Assembly: GCF_023078275.1 (NCBI RefSeq)
Contig: NC_062973.1
Location: forward strand, 15,824,456 to 15,888,455
Direction of reading: 5' to 3'
Length of the DNA stretch: 64,000 bases
DNA from: Leguminivora glycinivorella
Lineage: Eukaryota > Arthropoda > Insecta > Lepidoptera > Tortricidae
The notes beneath the pieces are model-generated. The model had not been told where the DNA came from, made no database searches, and was given only the letters and a program-made list of their open reading frames with translations. Position 1 is the stretch's first letter, and each line of letters starts with the position of its first letter. The translations under genes and the position numbers were made by a program. Below are positions 47,412 through 57,756 of the stretch, one piece after another.

Positions 47412-48697
47412 CCTACCTAATCGTCATTACGACATGACGTTTATGTCATGTCAAATTAAGTTGGACGGCGTACATTGCCGCTTGGTCAGATTAAAAAAAA
47501 TAATGACCCTTAATTAATAACACTTTTTAACAAAATGATTATCACATACGATTCGTATGATCAGATACTACAATTGGATACTTTATCGCCCTTATGGAGT
47601 CCACACGCTGTATTTACTCCATCTACTAGCATCTTGGTAAAAGTAAATAATACCGAGGCTTATTTTGCTTGTAATAGCTGGCTATGGTTGTGAATCTGGA
47701 TTATTTAAAGCTCCTGATTTTTTTTACCGCCTTCTAGATAAACTAGATATGAGTTTATCGATTTTTATCACACTAGTAGTGTGCCACGACCGCAGAAATG
47801 AGAATTAGTTTCAGAAGAGTGCAATCAGAAGAGGATAGTTAGTACCTTTGTCACTTTTTTTGAATTTAGAAATTTCGGATCACATGCAAGTAACTGTGGC
47901 TAAAGAATTCTAGGTTTGTGTCATTAAGTCCCGTCGTGCATATTCTCAATAACGTGATTATCTTTAATTTAAATTAATTTATCAGTCATCACTTTCATCA
48001 CCATCACTTACCATTCTGAAACTAAGGTTGTAACTGTATAAGTAAACTTTGAAGGCAATCATATGTAGATATAGATATATGTTTTTACGTAAAATTGTAG
48101 TTTATGATGTACAAACAGATAGCTAAAGATTTACGAAATAAATAGAATCGCATTTAACAGTGTTTTGTTATTTATGTCTTCAAGTGGTACTCGACTGAAC
48201 TGAAGTAGGTATTTACAATATTAAATTGTTAAGTTTAAGTATTGATACTGAATTTATTATAACACCAATATAACAAACTGATCAATTAGTAAGTCGAATA
48301 CCGCTCATGCCTTTTAAGTAAAAATAGTGTTAGTGTTCATAATAACACGTTCGTGGACACGTATGCTATAGCATACGCGTAGTGTTTTGTTTCTTTTGGC
48401 CTATGACAGATGACGTCACTAGCCATCCGTGAGTACACACAAAGTCATTTAGGAATACAGCGATGTCGACATTATCTGCAGAGCTATAATCATAGCGTAC
48501 CGTTGTAGCCGATAACATACATTTGCCGATATGTAGCGATGTAGAGGCAAAGCAGCAAGGTGCCGTGCTTAGAGGTAGAAGGGGTAAAAGGTAAAAAGTG
48601 AACCAATTTGAATCCTGAGCTTCTGTAAAATCATTTCACAGTAAACGTTAAAGCGACTTCTATGGGAAATAAAGCACGGGGTCAATACGACAGGGTT
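47412..48697. other. Non-coding stretch
   Basis: Nothing recognised. A short palindrome CGTATGCTATAGCATACG lies at about 48360-48377. Confidence 0.35.
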
Positions 48698-48733
48698 CTA
48701 GAGTGGCCTAGGATTCCAATTAGTTGACCATAC
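48698..48733. mobile_element. Solo arm of MITE family B
   Basis: TAGAGTGGCCTAGGATTCCA followed by ATTAGTTGACCATA matches the right arm of the MITE at 11348-11488. The left arm is missing. Confidence 0.65.
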
Positions 48734-49033
48734 CTCTAATATGTGTAGCATTTTACCTGCGAACGAAAGGGAATAAAATAATGTAAATAATATTCTAAAA
48801 ATATTACAAATTTATAACTAAAAATGTCACCGAAAGTATTGAAGCCTTAACAATCTTGTCATAAGATTACGAATACATTACGGTTCCGTTTCCATTTATG
48901 TCACTTCCACGTCCCGAACAAATGAAGAGCGAACCAAAAAGAAATACTTTCTAAGAAATTTATAAAGAAGAAAAGAAGTGAGCGTACGTAATGATTTTTC
49001 AATATTTGTATTGACAGAGAAAATAATAGACGG

Positions 49034-50088
49034 AGAGCTGGCAGGATTTTGGAGTAGGTCCTTGAGGCAACCTGGAAAGGTGCTCAGATGCTTCTCTGAT
49101 CATAGCCAACATCAGGTCTGCAAGTCTGGCAGCTGGGGAGCGGGGCTTTATCGAGCTATGAATTTTTAAAGATTTAATTTTTTGAGGCCCAAAAAAGGTG
49201 TTTGAGGCAACCTGGAATTATTAAAAAGTGAAAATAGAGTTCCTCAGAAGTCGCATAGTATTTATGCCAGATCATTTGGCCGGGTCCTTCACCGTGCCAG
49301 AACGGTACAAAGTGGTAAAAAAAAAAATTCCAAAAAAGGTTCTTGAGGCAGTCTGTCATTTTTACCAGTGAAAGATGAGGGTCTAAATAGCCATGTAAAA
49401 ATAATGCCATGACATGAGGTGGGGTCCGTACCCTGCCATTCGATCTTGAAAGTCAATTTTTTAGTTTTTCGTAAATAACTCGTAAACGGTGGCCCACAGC
49501 AAAAAAATATGTTAAACAGAAAATATCTACATAAAATTTCCTACAAGAAAGGTTATGTACGTTTTTTCGATAGGATCAATATATAAACGGATAATTTAGT
49601 AAGAAAGTTTTTTTTAATCGATTACATGCTCCGTTTTTCGTCAATACCTCGTAAACGGTGGCCCACAGCAAAAAATTATGTTAAACAGAAAATATCTACA
49701 TAAAATTTCCTATAAGAAAGGTTATATAACTTTTTTCGCTAGGATCAATTTTTTAGTTGGAAAGTATTTTTAAATAAATATTTGAGCCGTTTTTTGTTGA
49801 TAACTCAAAAACGGTGGCTCACAGGCAAAAATAATGTTAGACAGAATTAATCTACATAATATTTTCTACAAGAAAGGTTCTATAAGATTTTTCACTAGGA
49901 TCAATATTTTAGTTGGAAAGTATTTTTGAATAGATTTCATGGGCCGTTTTTTGTTAATAACTCGAAATCGGTGGCTTACAGCCAAAACTAATGTTTCACA
50001 GAATTAATCTTCATAATATTTCCTACAAGAAAGATTCTATAATATTTTTCGCTAGGATCAATATTTTAGTTGGAAAGTATTTTTCCAA
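49034..50088 (+). repeat. Left arm of the fold-back element
   Basis: A unique 400-bp part is followed by four tandem units (marked by GGTGGCCCACAGC or a variant at 49488, 49657, 49813 and 49970; spacing 156-169 bp). The unit also carries AAGAAAGGTT, TTTTTCGCTAGGATCAAT and TAGTTGGAAAGTATTTTT. Confidence 0.85.
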
Positions 50089-50536
50089 CTTCCCGGACCA
50101 CCGGCGAGTCGATCAGGGACGCTCCGGGCCTTAGGCCCTACGCGGAGCTCGGCCTTCGGCCTTCGCTCGGCTCCGAAGCTCCACCGTCGGGCCTTCGGCC
50201 CGCCGGTTACGCTTGTTTAAGACACTTTTGTAAGGAAATTGTATGGGAGCACTTTATGCCCGCAGTGAAATTACTTGGATTTGGCCCGGGTGGGAGCCTA
50301 AAGGTGAGCTCCGTTCCTGCGGCCCTCCGCGGGGTCGGCCTTCGGCCTCCCACCCTGAAGCTCGCCCTTCGGGCTCGCGAAAATACTAGAAAAATTTATT
50401 TTGCCATAACTGCTATAATTATTTATTACTAATTACTAACACATGTTTTGTTTTGTAAATTTTGTGAATTTTTTGTATATTTTAAATGTATATGGACCTG
50501 GTCTGAAATAAATGATTATTATTATTATTATTATTA
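50089..50536 (+). mobile_element. LINE 3' end with ATT repeat tail
   Basis: A GC-rich part with repeated GGCCTTCGGCC and GCCCTTCGGGC palindromes passes into an AT-rich 3'UTR with CTGAAATAAATGA and then eight ATT units (about 50510-50536). The long open frame over this stretch comes from the palindromic repeats and is not judged a gene. Confidence 0.6.
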
Positions 50537-51140
50537 TAACGGCGGCCATCTTGGATTTTCGATAAAAAATTTTTGACATTTGTATTCTAGGGGCCCATAC
50601 CTCTCCGCATGCAAAATTTCAGCGCGCTCGGACCAACTTGAAAAAAAAAAAGTCGGCCATTTTGAATTTTTTTGATGCAACTTTTTTCTACTCGGGCTCC
50701 TGTATGACATTTGATCGAGCACCCCCCGGCTATCTCTTACGGTTTAAAAGTTGCCATACAAAAAAATGTGGAATTTTTTTTCACATTTGTAGCATTTTTC
50801 AAAAAATTTTTATATCATTTTATTCTAGACCCTAGAGAGATTCTATGACCAAAATCTGAGCACTCTAGGATAAACTTGAAAAATCGACAAAAAAAAAGTC
50901 GGCCATTTTGAAAAAAAAATGGCGACTTCAAAAACTACCCAGGGTCTTCTATGACATTTGGTCGAGCACCCCCCCAATATCTCCCCCCTTTTAGCCAGGC
51001 CGTCCAACATTTTTTGACCCAAGAGTCGCAGACCAAATTCCATATTTTTCCCACACGTCTCCCCGCTCCCTCTATACAAAGACACTTCGACCGTCGAAAT
51101 CGGTTTAGCCGTTCTCCAGATATAGGGAGAGGTTAGAAAT
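50537..51140 (+). repeat. Two diverged copies of a ~240-bp unit ending in a LINE-like tail
   Basis: AAAAAAAGTCGGCCATTTTGAA recurs at 50650 and 50895, and TATGACATTTG.TCGAGCACCCCCC at 50702 and 50949. The stretch ends GTCGAAATCGGTTTAGCCGTT, the common 3' wording of RTE-like LINEs. Confidence 0.6.
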
Positions 51141-51155
51141 CAGTGGGGTTGCAGC

Positions 51156-51163
51156 TATATAAG
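51156..51163 (+). promoter_or_regulatory. Candidate TATA box inside the fold-back element
   Basis: TATATAAG within GCAGCTATATAAGACCG. About 30 bp downstream begins a GC-richer leader that runs to a short open frame with a splice donor (51371-51388). Confidence 0.35.
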
Positions 51164-51370
51164 ACCGTATGCCTGTTTGCCACCCACGGGATCAAGATTT
51201 GTTAAGTCGCAGTATACAGCATTTCTCGGAACTATCTAGCTACTTACGAAAGCAAGGAGCGCCGGACGATCGAACGCAAGTCCGTTGTCTACGAGCGCTC
51301 GGCGCAGACTGAGCGGGCCCGTATCAACAGTGTACTCGTATTTTATTCGAATTTTAGGTGCTTTAAAAAA

Positions 51371-51388
51371 ATGTCTGTCGACAGAAAG
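51371..51388 (+). CDS. Candidate first-exon stub (MSVDRK, then splice donor)
   Basis: AAAAAAATG opens a frame of six codons (M S V D R K) that runs into AAAG|GTATGT, a good splice donor. Together with the TATA box at 51156 and a roughly 190-nt leader it looks like the 5' end of a spliced gene. No continuing exon is seen before the hairpin at 51599, so either the rest was lost or the match is chance. Confidence 0.25.
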
Positions 51389-51598
51389 GTATGTCCTATA
51401 TGTATAATTTTTTTCTTATATGTCAACAAGAAGTTCTAGTTTAGGATAATATTATTTAAGAGTTACAATAAATGCAGGAATCGCAGGAAAAATACATAAT
51501 GTAAACCTCTTTTTATCGAAAAAATGGGGAAGATACGGAAGGTTATTTATCCACCATTTCAAATAAATCTTAAAATATCAAACTATGATTACCTCGTA

Positions 51599-51725
51599 CA
51601 GCACGGGGAGCATGGTCGCGCGATAGACGATAAAATAGCAGGCCGTCCATCGCACTATTTGTAAGTGCGATATCCGGACGGCCTGATATTTTTTCGTCTA
51701 TCGCGCGACCATGCTTCCCGTGCTG
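51599..51725. mobile_element. Hairpin MITE
   Basis: CAGCACGGGGAGCATGGTCG and the inverted CGACCATGCTTCCCGTGCTG, then CGCGATAGACGA/TCGTCTATCGCG and CAGGCCGTCC/GGACGGCCTG, make a stem of nearly 60 bp. It is inserted in the fold-back interior. Confidence 0.85.
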
Positions 51726-52033
51726 GATATAACAAATAGGATTGTGATTTGTGATCATTTATTACCCCAAATAACATATTTAACAGCACAATCACGATTC
51801 TAAACGAGTGATCCCACTATGAAATTTGAAAACGTCTACCGAAAAAACTGATTTGTTTTAAGTATAAAAAAACATATTTTAAAATATTATATTATGATTA
51901 ACTAGCTTAAGATATGTTCTTTTAGAAACATTATCAGTTTTTTAATAATCACTTAAGTATAGTTTCATTATAGTTTTGAATGAAAAATGTTACATTTTGC
52001 AAAAAACGCTCTTCTTTAGGAATAAGGCCTCTT

Positions 52034-53070
52034 AACCTTGGTTGATTCCGTTTCGCGCTACTTAGATAGAGGGATGCAGGTGGACGTGCTGTACTTTGAT
52101 TTAAAAAAAAGCCTTTGATCGCGTAGATAACGACGTACTCTTAAGCAAATTATGCAGCATTGGTTTCTCGCCTATACTGCTTTGCCTTTTTGCTAGTTAT
52201 CTACGTGATAGACGGCAATATGTGCAGCACAGATGCTTTGTGTCGAGTGCCTACCCCACCCGTTCCGGGGTCAGTCAGGGCTCTATTCTGGGTCCTCTGC
52301 TCTTTGGTGTTATGGTCAATGATCTTGCCTTGGTGCCTAAGCATGCGCAATGCCTACTCTATGCTGACGACCTGAAACTAATTTACAGGGTCCAGGAAGA
52401 TTCTGACTTACAATCTTTACAAAGTGATATTGATCGGGTTTATGAATTGAGTCTTGTAAACAAACTTCTGAAACTTCAGTTCAATGTTGACAACTGTGCG
52501 GTTATGTTTTAGATTCCCACCTTAACTTTCATGAGCACATGACAATGCTTGCTGCAGACTGTTACCGCAGGCTTGGGTTTGTTGTCCGCAACGCCAAAGA
52601 ATTTGACAATCCCAGGGACATAAAGCTTCTTTATACTACCCTGGTGAGAAGTAAGCTTGAGACAGCCTCAGCCGTTTGGAATCCCCATGAAACGCCCAAA
52701 AAACATTTTTGCGTTTCTTTTATAAAAAAATGTACGGGTATTACCGATTCTTGTACCCAACAAAATTCCTTTTGGGGACGTTGGGTTTCTTCTCGTTAGA
52801 AGTTAGGCGTAATGTCGTGCTGATGTCTGTTGCATGTGGTATTTTGAAGGGGGAGTCAGATTGCCCTCTTTTAGTATCCCAGCTGGTCCGTCTATTTGTT
52901 ATCTCTGTGACGAAATATGCTTTTCGTGAATGTAAGCACCCCCTACTGGCGGTGCCGGCCGCTCGAACCGTGTTTTGCCGCAAGTAACCACTAGTTCGTG
53001 CACTGCAAATAGTGAATGAGTTTTTAGACGTGGCACTTAATGTTGATATTCTTGCGAGCAGATGGGCGTT
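52034..53070 (+). pseudogene. Jockey-like LINE reverse transcriptase relic, plus strand
   Basis: Translated pieces in order: VDVLYFDLKK/AFDRVDNDVL, then GVSQGSILGPLLFGVMVND, the catalytic YADDLKLIYR, then (after a gap) HEHMTMLAADCYRRLGF and LVRSKLETASAVWNP. These are the blocks of a jockey-group reverse transcriptase. Breaks: one extra A in the poly-A run at about 52103-52110 shifts the frame between LKK and AFD; a deletion and stop separate NCAVMF (52512) from the thumb region. The 5' endonuclease part is absent. It ends about 10 bp before a second, inverted relic. Confidence 0.85.
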
Positions 53071-53080
53071 TATACGCGTT

Positions 53081-53835
53081 TATATCGCATTATACTCTAA
53101 TTTGCTTCTGACATACGCATTATACAATAGTAGGGCAATTTTCACGTCACTGAATTGTGCGGCTGTTCTCATGATAAAATCTAACGTCTTGTTAGCCTTC
53201 TTGCAAATGCTTATGATGTGATCGTGCATGTTGAGCTTAGTATCCAACCCAATACCAAGATCTTGGATGGCGGAAACGTGCTCCAGCGGAACGCCAGAAA
53301 GATGGTAGCTCGCTGTGATCGGGTTTTTGACCTAGTAAACGTGATGGCTTTACATTTCTTAGCGTTAAGCTCCAGCTTGTTCTTAGCGCTCCACCGTGAC
53401 ACTGTATCCACCATCTGCTGGAGAAAGTCGCAGTCCAAGGAACTATCTATTGGCAACATTAACTTGAGATCGTCAGCAAAGAGGAGAAAATGCGCCCCAA
53501 CAATACTACTGCAAAGGTCGTTTACCATAATAAGAAACTGTGTCGGACCCAAGTTGCTCCCCTGGCTAACTCCCGAACGCGTATAATATTCTCTAGACCG
53601 GAAGTTCGACATTTGCACGTATTGGCTACGATCTTTCAAGTAATTAGCAAAAAACGACAAGAGCTTTGGGGTGAAACCGAGTGCTGCAAATTTCTGCAGT
53701 AGTACGTCATTGTCGACCAAGTCGAATGCCTTTTTGAAATCGAAGTATATCGCATCTACTTGGTGGTGTGAGTCCATCTTTTCCAACATGTAATCAAAAA
53801 AACAGATATGGTTCGTGGCAGTAGACCGGGCTATA
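53081..53835 (-). pseudogene. Second jockey-like LINE reverse transcriptase relic, minus strand
   Basis: The minus-strand frame reads ICFFDYMLEKMDS, VDAIYFDFKKAFDLVDNDVL, GVSQGSNLGPTQF, then FADDLKLMLP (the catalytic box), and a later part LDFIMRTAAQFSD and LYNAYVRSKLEYNAI in a shifted frame. It is clearly related to, but not the same family as, the relic at 52034-53070: only about half the residues agree by eye. A frameshift lies around 53210-53260. The 5' endonuclease part and the 3' end are missing. Confidence 0.85.
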
Positions 53836-53978
53836 CGAGCGTCATGTTTTGATTTTGCTGTTTATTTAATATTTAATTTTGTGTTACTTGTTGTAATGTT
53901 TATTTAAAATTCACGGTGCTTTAGTTTTGTATACTGTCATACTGTGTAATTTTCTTTGTGTAAATAAATAAATAAATC
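53836..53978 (+). mobile_element. LINE 3' tail with AAAT repeats
   Basis: TTTGTATACTGTCATACTG followed by TTTCTTTGTGTAAATAAATAAATAAAT has the form of a LINE 3' end on the plus strand, directly against the start of the right array. Confidence 0.5.
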
Positions 53979-53984
53979 TATTTA

Positions 53985-55700
53985 AATATTATTGATCCTA
54001 GCGAAAAAACGTACAAAACTTTTATTGTAGCAAATTTTATGTTTGTTATTCCCGTTGAAGATTGATTTAGCTGTGGACCACCGTTTTCGAGTTATTTGCA
54101 AAAAAACGGCTCGTGTAATCTATTTAAAATACTGTCCTACTAAAATATTGATCCTAACGAAAAATCTTACATAACGTTTCTTGTAGCAAATATTATATAG
54201 ATTATTTCTGTTTAATATTATTTCTGGTAATGGGGCACCGTTTTTGATGTTATTAACAAAAAGCGGCCCATGTAATCTATTTCAAAATATGTACTTTCCA
54301 ACTAAAATATTGATCCTAGCGAAAAAACGTATAGAACCTTTCTTAAAGGAAATTTTATGTAGATTTTATTCTCGTGAACATTTTATTTAGCTGTGGGCCA
54401 CCGTTTACGAGGTATTTACAAAAAACGGCTAACGAAATCTATTTAAAAATATTTTCCAACTAAAATATTGATCCTAGCGAAAAATCTTATAGAACCTTTC
54501 TTGTAGGAAATATTATGACGATTAATTCTGTATATCGTTATTTTTTGCTGTGAGCCACCGTTTTTGAGTTATCAACAAAAAGCGGCCCATTTTAAAATAC
54601 TTTCCAACTAAAATATTGATTCTAGCGAAAAAACGTATACTTAGAACCTTTCTTGTAGGAAATCTTATGTAGATTTTTTCTCGTGAACATTTTATTTAGC
54701 TGTAGGCCACCTTTTACGAGGTATTTACAAAAAACGGCCCATGAAATCTATTTAAAAATACTTCCCAACTAAAATATTGATCCTAGCGAAAAATATTATA
54801 GAACCTTTCTTGTAGGAAATATTATGAAGATTAATTCTGTGTAACATTAGTTTTGGCTGTGAGCCACCGATTTCGAGTTATTAACAAAAAACGGCCCATG
54901 AAATTTATTTAAAAATAATTTCCAACTAAAATATTGATTCTAGCGAAAAATGTTATAGAACCCTTCTTGTATGAAATATTATGTAGATTAATTTTGTGTA
55001 ACATTAGTTTTGGCTGTGAGCCACCGATTTCGAGTTATTAACAAAAAACGGCCCATGTAATCTATTTAAAAATACTTTCCAACTAAAATATTGATTCTAG
55101 CGAAAAATGTTATAGAACGTTTCTTGTGGGAAATATTATGTAGATTAATTCTGTATAACATTATTTTTGGCTGTGGGCCACCGATTTCGAGTTATTAACA
55201 AAAAACTGCCCATGAAATGTATTTAAAAATACTTTTCAACTAAAATATTGATTCTAGCGAAAAAACGTATAGAACCTTTCTTGTAGGAAATATTATGTAG
55301 ATTAATTCTGTCTAACATTATTTTTGGCTGTGAGCCACCGTTTTTGAGTTATCAACAAAAAACGGCCCAAATATCTATTTAAAAATACTTTCCAACTAAA
55401 AAATTGATCCTAGCGAAAAAAGTTATATAACCTTTCTTATAGGAAATTTTATGTAGATATTTTCTGTTTAACATAATTTTTTGCTGTGGGCCACTGTTTA
55501 CGAGGTATTGACGAAAAACGGAGCATGTAATCGATTAAAAAAAACTTTCTTACTAAATTATCCATTTATATATTGATCCTATCGAAAAAACGTACATAAC
55601 CTTTCTTGTAGGAAATTTTATGTAGATATTTTCTGTTTAACATATTTTTTTGCTGTGGGCCACCGTTTACGAGTTATTTACGAAAAACTAAAAAATTGAC
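53985..55700 (-). repeat. Right tandem array of the fold-back element, ~11 units
   Basis: The mark GCTGTGGGCCACCG or a variant recurs about every 157 bp (near 54070, 54225, 54391, 54548, 54700, 54858, 55012, 55170, 55328, 55487 and 55655). The outer four units match the left arm in order; the inner seven have no counterpart on the left. Units alternate irregularly between a TTTACGAGG and a TTTCGAG/TTTTGAG subtype. Confidence 0.88.
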
Positions 55701-56118
55701 TTTCAAGATCGAATGGCAGGGTACGGACCCCACCTCATGTCATGGCATTATTTTTCCATGGCTATTTAGACCCTCATCTTTCACTGGTAAAAATGACAGA
55801 CTGCCTCAAGAACCTTTTTTGGAATTTTTTTTTTTACCACTTTGTACCGTTCTGGCACGGTGAAGGACCCGGCCAAATGATCTGGCATAAATACTATGCG
55901 ACTTCTGAGGAACTCTATTTTCACTTTTTAATAATTCCAGGTTGCCTCAAACACCTTTTTTGGGCCTCATAAAATTAAATCTTTAAAAATTCATAGCTCG
56001 ATAAAGCCCCGCTCCCCAGCTGCCAGACTTGCAGACCTGATGTTGGCTATGATCAGAGAAGCATCTGAGCACCTTTCCAGGTTGCCTCAAGGACCTACTC
56101 CAAAATCCTGCCAGCTCT
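55701..56118 (-). repeat. Right terminal unique part of the fold-back element
   Basis: Inverted copy of 49034-49450, differing by a few bases and small indels. Its short open frame (LAGFWSRSLRQPGKVLRCF) is shared by both ends because the DNA is shared; it is not judged a protein. Confidence 0.8.
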
Positions 56119-56167
56119 TGGACCATAAGGGGCGGGTGCGCTCTTCGTGCCTCCGGGTGCCCCAATT

Positions 56168-56585
56168 GATTTCAAACACACATTTTTTACAACACAAGGC
56201 GCGCAGTCAGATGAAATGTGATTATTACACTTCCTGGCGGTTTTGGCGGTTCAAATTTTGACAAATATCTGGTCTGATTGTTATTTCTATACTTGGATAA
56301 GTGGACCTTTTGAATAAAAGCCGATCTAAGGATGTATTGTAGACGTGATTTTAATCTTTGACGTTTATATAATAAAAGACTGTGTTCCCTCAGATTTCAA
56401 ACACACATTTTTTACAACATACGGAGCGAGCGCAGTCAGGCGAAATGTGATTATTACACTTCCTGGCGGTTTTGGCGGTTCAAATATATTTGACAATTAT
56501 GTGACCTGATTTTATTACTATACTCTGGGTACCTTATACACAAGTAGGCTGATCTAAGGATGTATTGTTACAGGTGATTTACTGC
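56168..56585. repeat. Two tandem copies of a ~225-bp unit
   Basis: GATTTCAAACACACATTTTT at 56168 and 56393; both copies run on through GAAATGTGATTATTACACTT, CCTGGCGGTTTTGGCGGTTC and GATCTAAGGATGTATTGT. They lie directly beside the right end of the fold-back element. Confidence 0.85.
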
Positions 56586-56709
56586 ATCTATAGATAAGAG
56601 TTGTAGAATAATATTAGCCGCCTTTTCAGGACTTCTCTTTCCAATGATCCTTTTAAGTCAACATAAGCGTATACGCAATTATCATTGGGTGTCTGAAGCA
56701 ATGTCTCAT

Positions 56710-56887
56710 CATACTAATATTATAAATGGGAAAGTGTGTGTGTCTGTTTGTTTGTCCGTCCTTCACGGCAAAACGGAGCAACGAATTGTCGTGATTTTTT
56801 AGGTGGAGATAGTTGAAGGGATGGAGAGTGACATAGACTACTTTTTGTCTCTTTCTAACGCGAGCGAAGCCGCGGGCAAAAGCTAGT
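56710..56887 (+). mobile_element. Common lepidopteran repeat ending GCAAAAGCTAGT (Helitron-like)
   Basis: Starts ATACTAATATTATAAATGGG, contains GTTTGTTTGTCCGTCC and ends CGAGCGAAGCCGCGGGCAAA followed by AGCTAGT. The end CTAGT followed by T, with a GC-rich stem just before, fits a Helitron 3' end. The 5' start with TC is not seen, so the class is tentative. Same family as the end at 28958. Confidence 0.65.
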
Positions 56888-57607
56888 TTTAGTATAAAGG
56901 AGTTAGTAATTAGTTCAATAATATTTTTAATTGTTATTTTTTTATTTTTAAATGGTTATAAAATGTTTTTATTTGACAGATATCATATCTAGATATCTAT
57001 TAAAGCACAAGTTTATAGGTGAAATGGTTTTTCTGTAAAGTGTACCACAAAAGTGCTCAGACTAGGATAGTGTAGAGTGTGCTTCGCTCGCCTTGATAAT
57101 TTTGATTCTATTTCTGTTTAAATTTATTTTTATATTACTTAAATCGTATACAACAAGAAACACAAAACCGTTTCCAAGGTCAAATGAAAGTCGTGTTTCA
57201 AAGAAATCCAGAATTTGAGACCGTCACCCAATACTTAGAACTGTAAATAAACTCTGAATTGTACAGGCTTAACGATATTCCCATTAAACTGTTTAAGTTT
57301 GCTCCATTCATTCTAAATGGTGAACGGAGTTTTACAGTACCTACTTATAAAAGTATATTTTTGACATAAAAAGAAACGAACAGAAGTACCTACAGATATT
57401 TGGAAATAATATTGAATATTTAGCCTATCTAATGTGACATCTTCATAAGTAAGTACCTAAAGTTTAATAAGATCTTTTGCATCTGAAATGTAATAGAAAA
57501 TTTAGATACAAATACCTTTATTGCACAAAAAGCATAGGTAAGCACCCCTGAGGCGTGGAACGTTCCATTTAATTTATTAGAGATCTTTGTGTTAAATATT
57601 GATATGA
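56888..57607. other. Non-coding stretch
   Basis: Nothing recognised. Confidence 0.35.
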
Positions 57608-57615
57608 GTTATAAG

Positions 57616-57748
57616 CAGGGCCCGTAACTTTCATGCCGATGACATAAATTTGCCTACTTTTGAAGTCATTTTTAGATAGTTAAATTGATTAATGAATAAT
57701 GATCGTGACGTCAAATTGATGTCATCGGCATGAAAGTTACGGGCCCTA
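57616..57748. mobile_element. hAT-type MITE with 8-bp target duplication
   Basis: CAGGGCCCGTAACTTTCATG at 57616 pairs with CATGAAAGTTACGGGCCCTA ending at 57748; the arms are about 30 bp. Flanks GTTATAAG (57608-57615) and GTTATACG (57749-57756) agree in 7 of 8 bases. Confidence 0.85.
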
Positions 57749-57756
57749 GTTATACG

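Larger units (their letters stand above)
49034..56118. mobile_element. Large fold-back element (~7.1 kb) with ~1-kb tandem-repeat arms
   Basis: The left arm (49034-about 50088) and right arm (about 55060-56118) are inverted copies that stay nearly identical base for base over about 1.05 kb: first a 400-bp unique part beginning AGAGCTGGCAGGATTTTGG, then tandem ~157-bp units. The right array continues inward with further units to about 53985. Arms made of tandem repeats, unequal in length, around a variable middle are the architecture of Drosophila Foldback elements. The interior (50089-53984) is a patchwork of other transposons with no intact gene. No target duplication is visible, and the right side may extend a little further. 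Confidence 0.75.

Noticed and set aside
49174..49410. Cys/Phe-rich frame shared by both ends of the fold-back element
   Set aside because: It is present at both ends only because the DNA is an inverted copy; no sign of codon constraint can be shown.
50070..50432. 120-codon open frame with GLRP-type repeats
   Set aside because: The coding look comes from GGCCTTCGGCC palindromes in a LINE 3' end; no start context or domain supports a gene.
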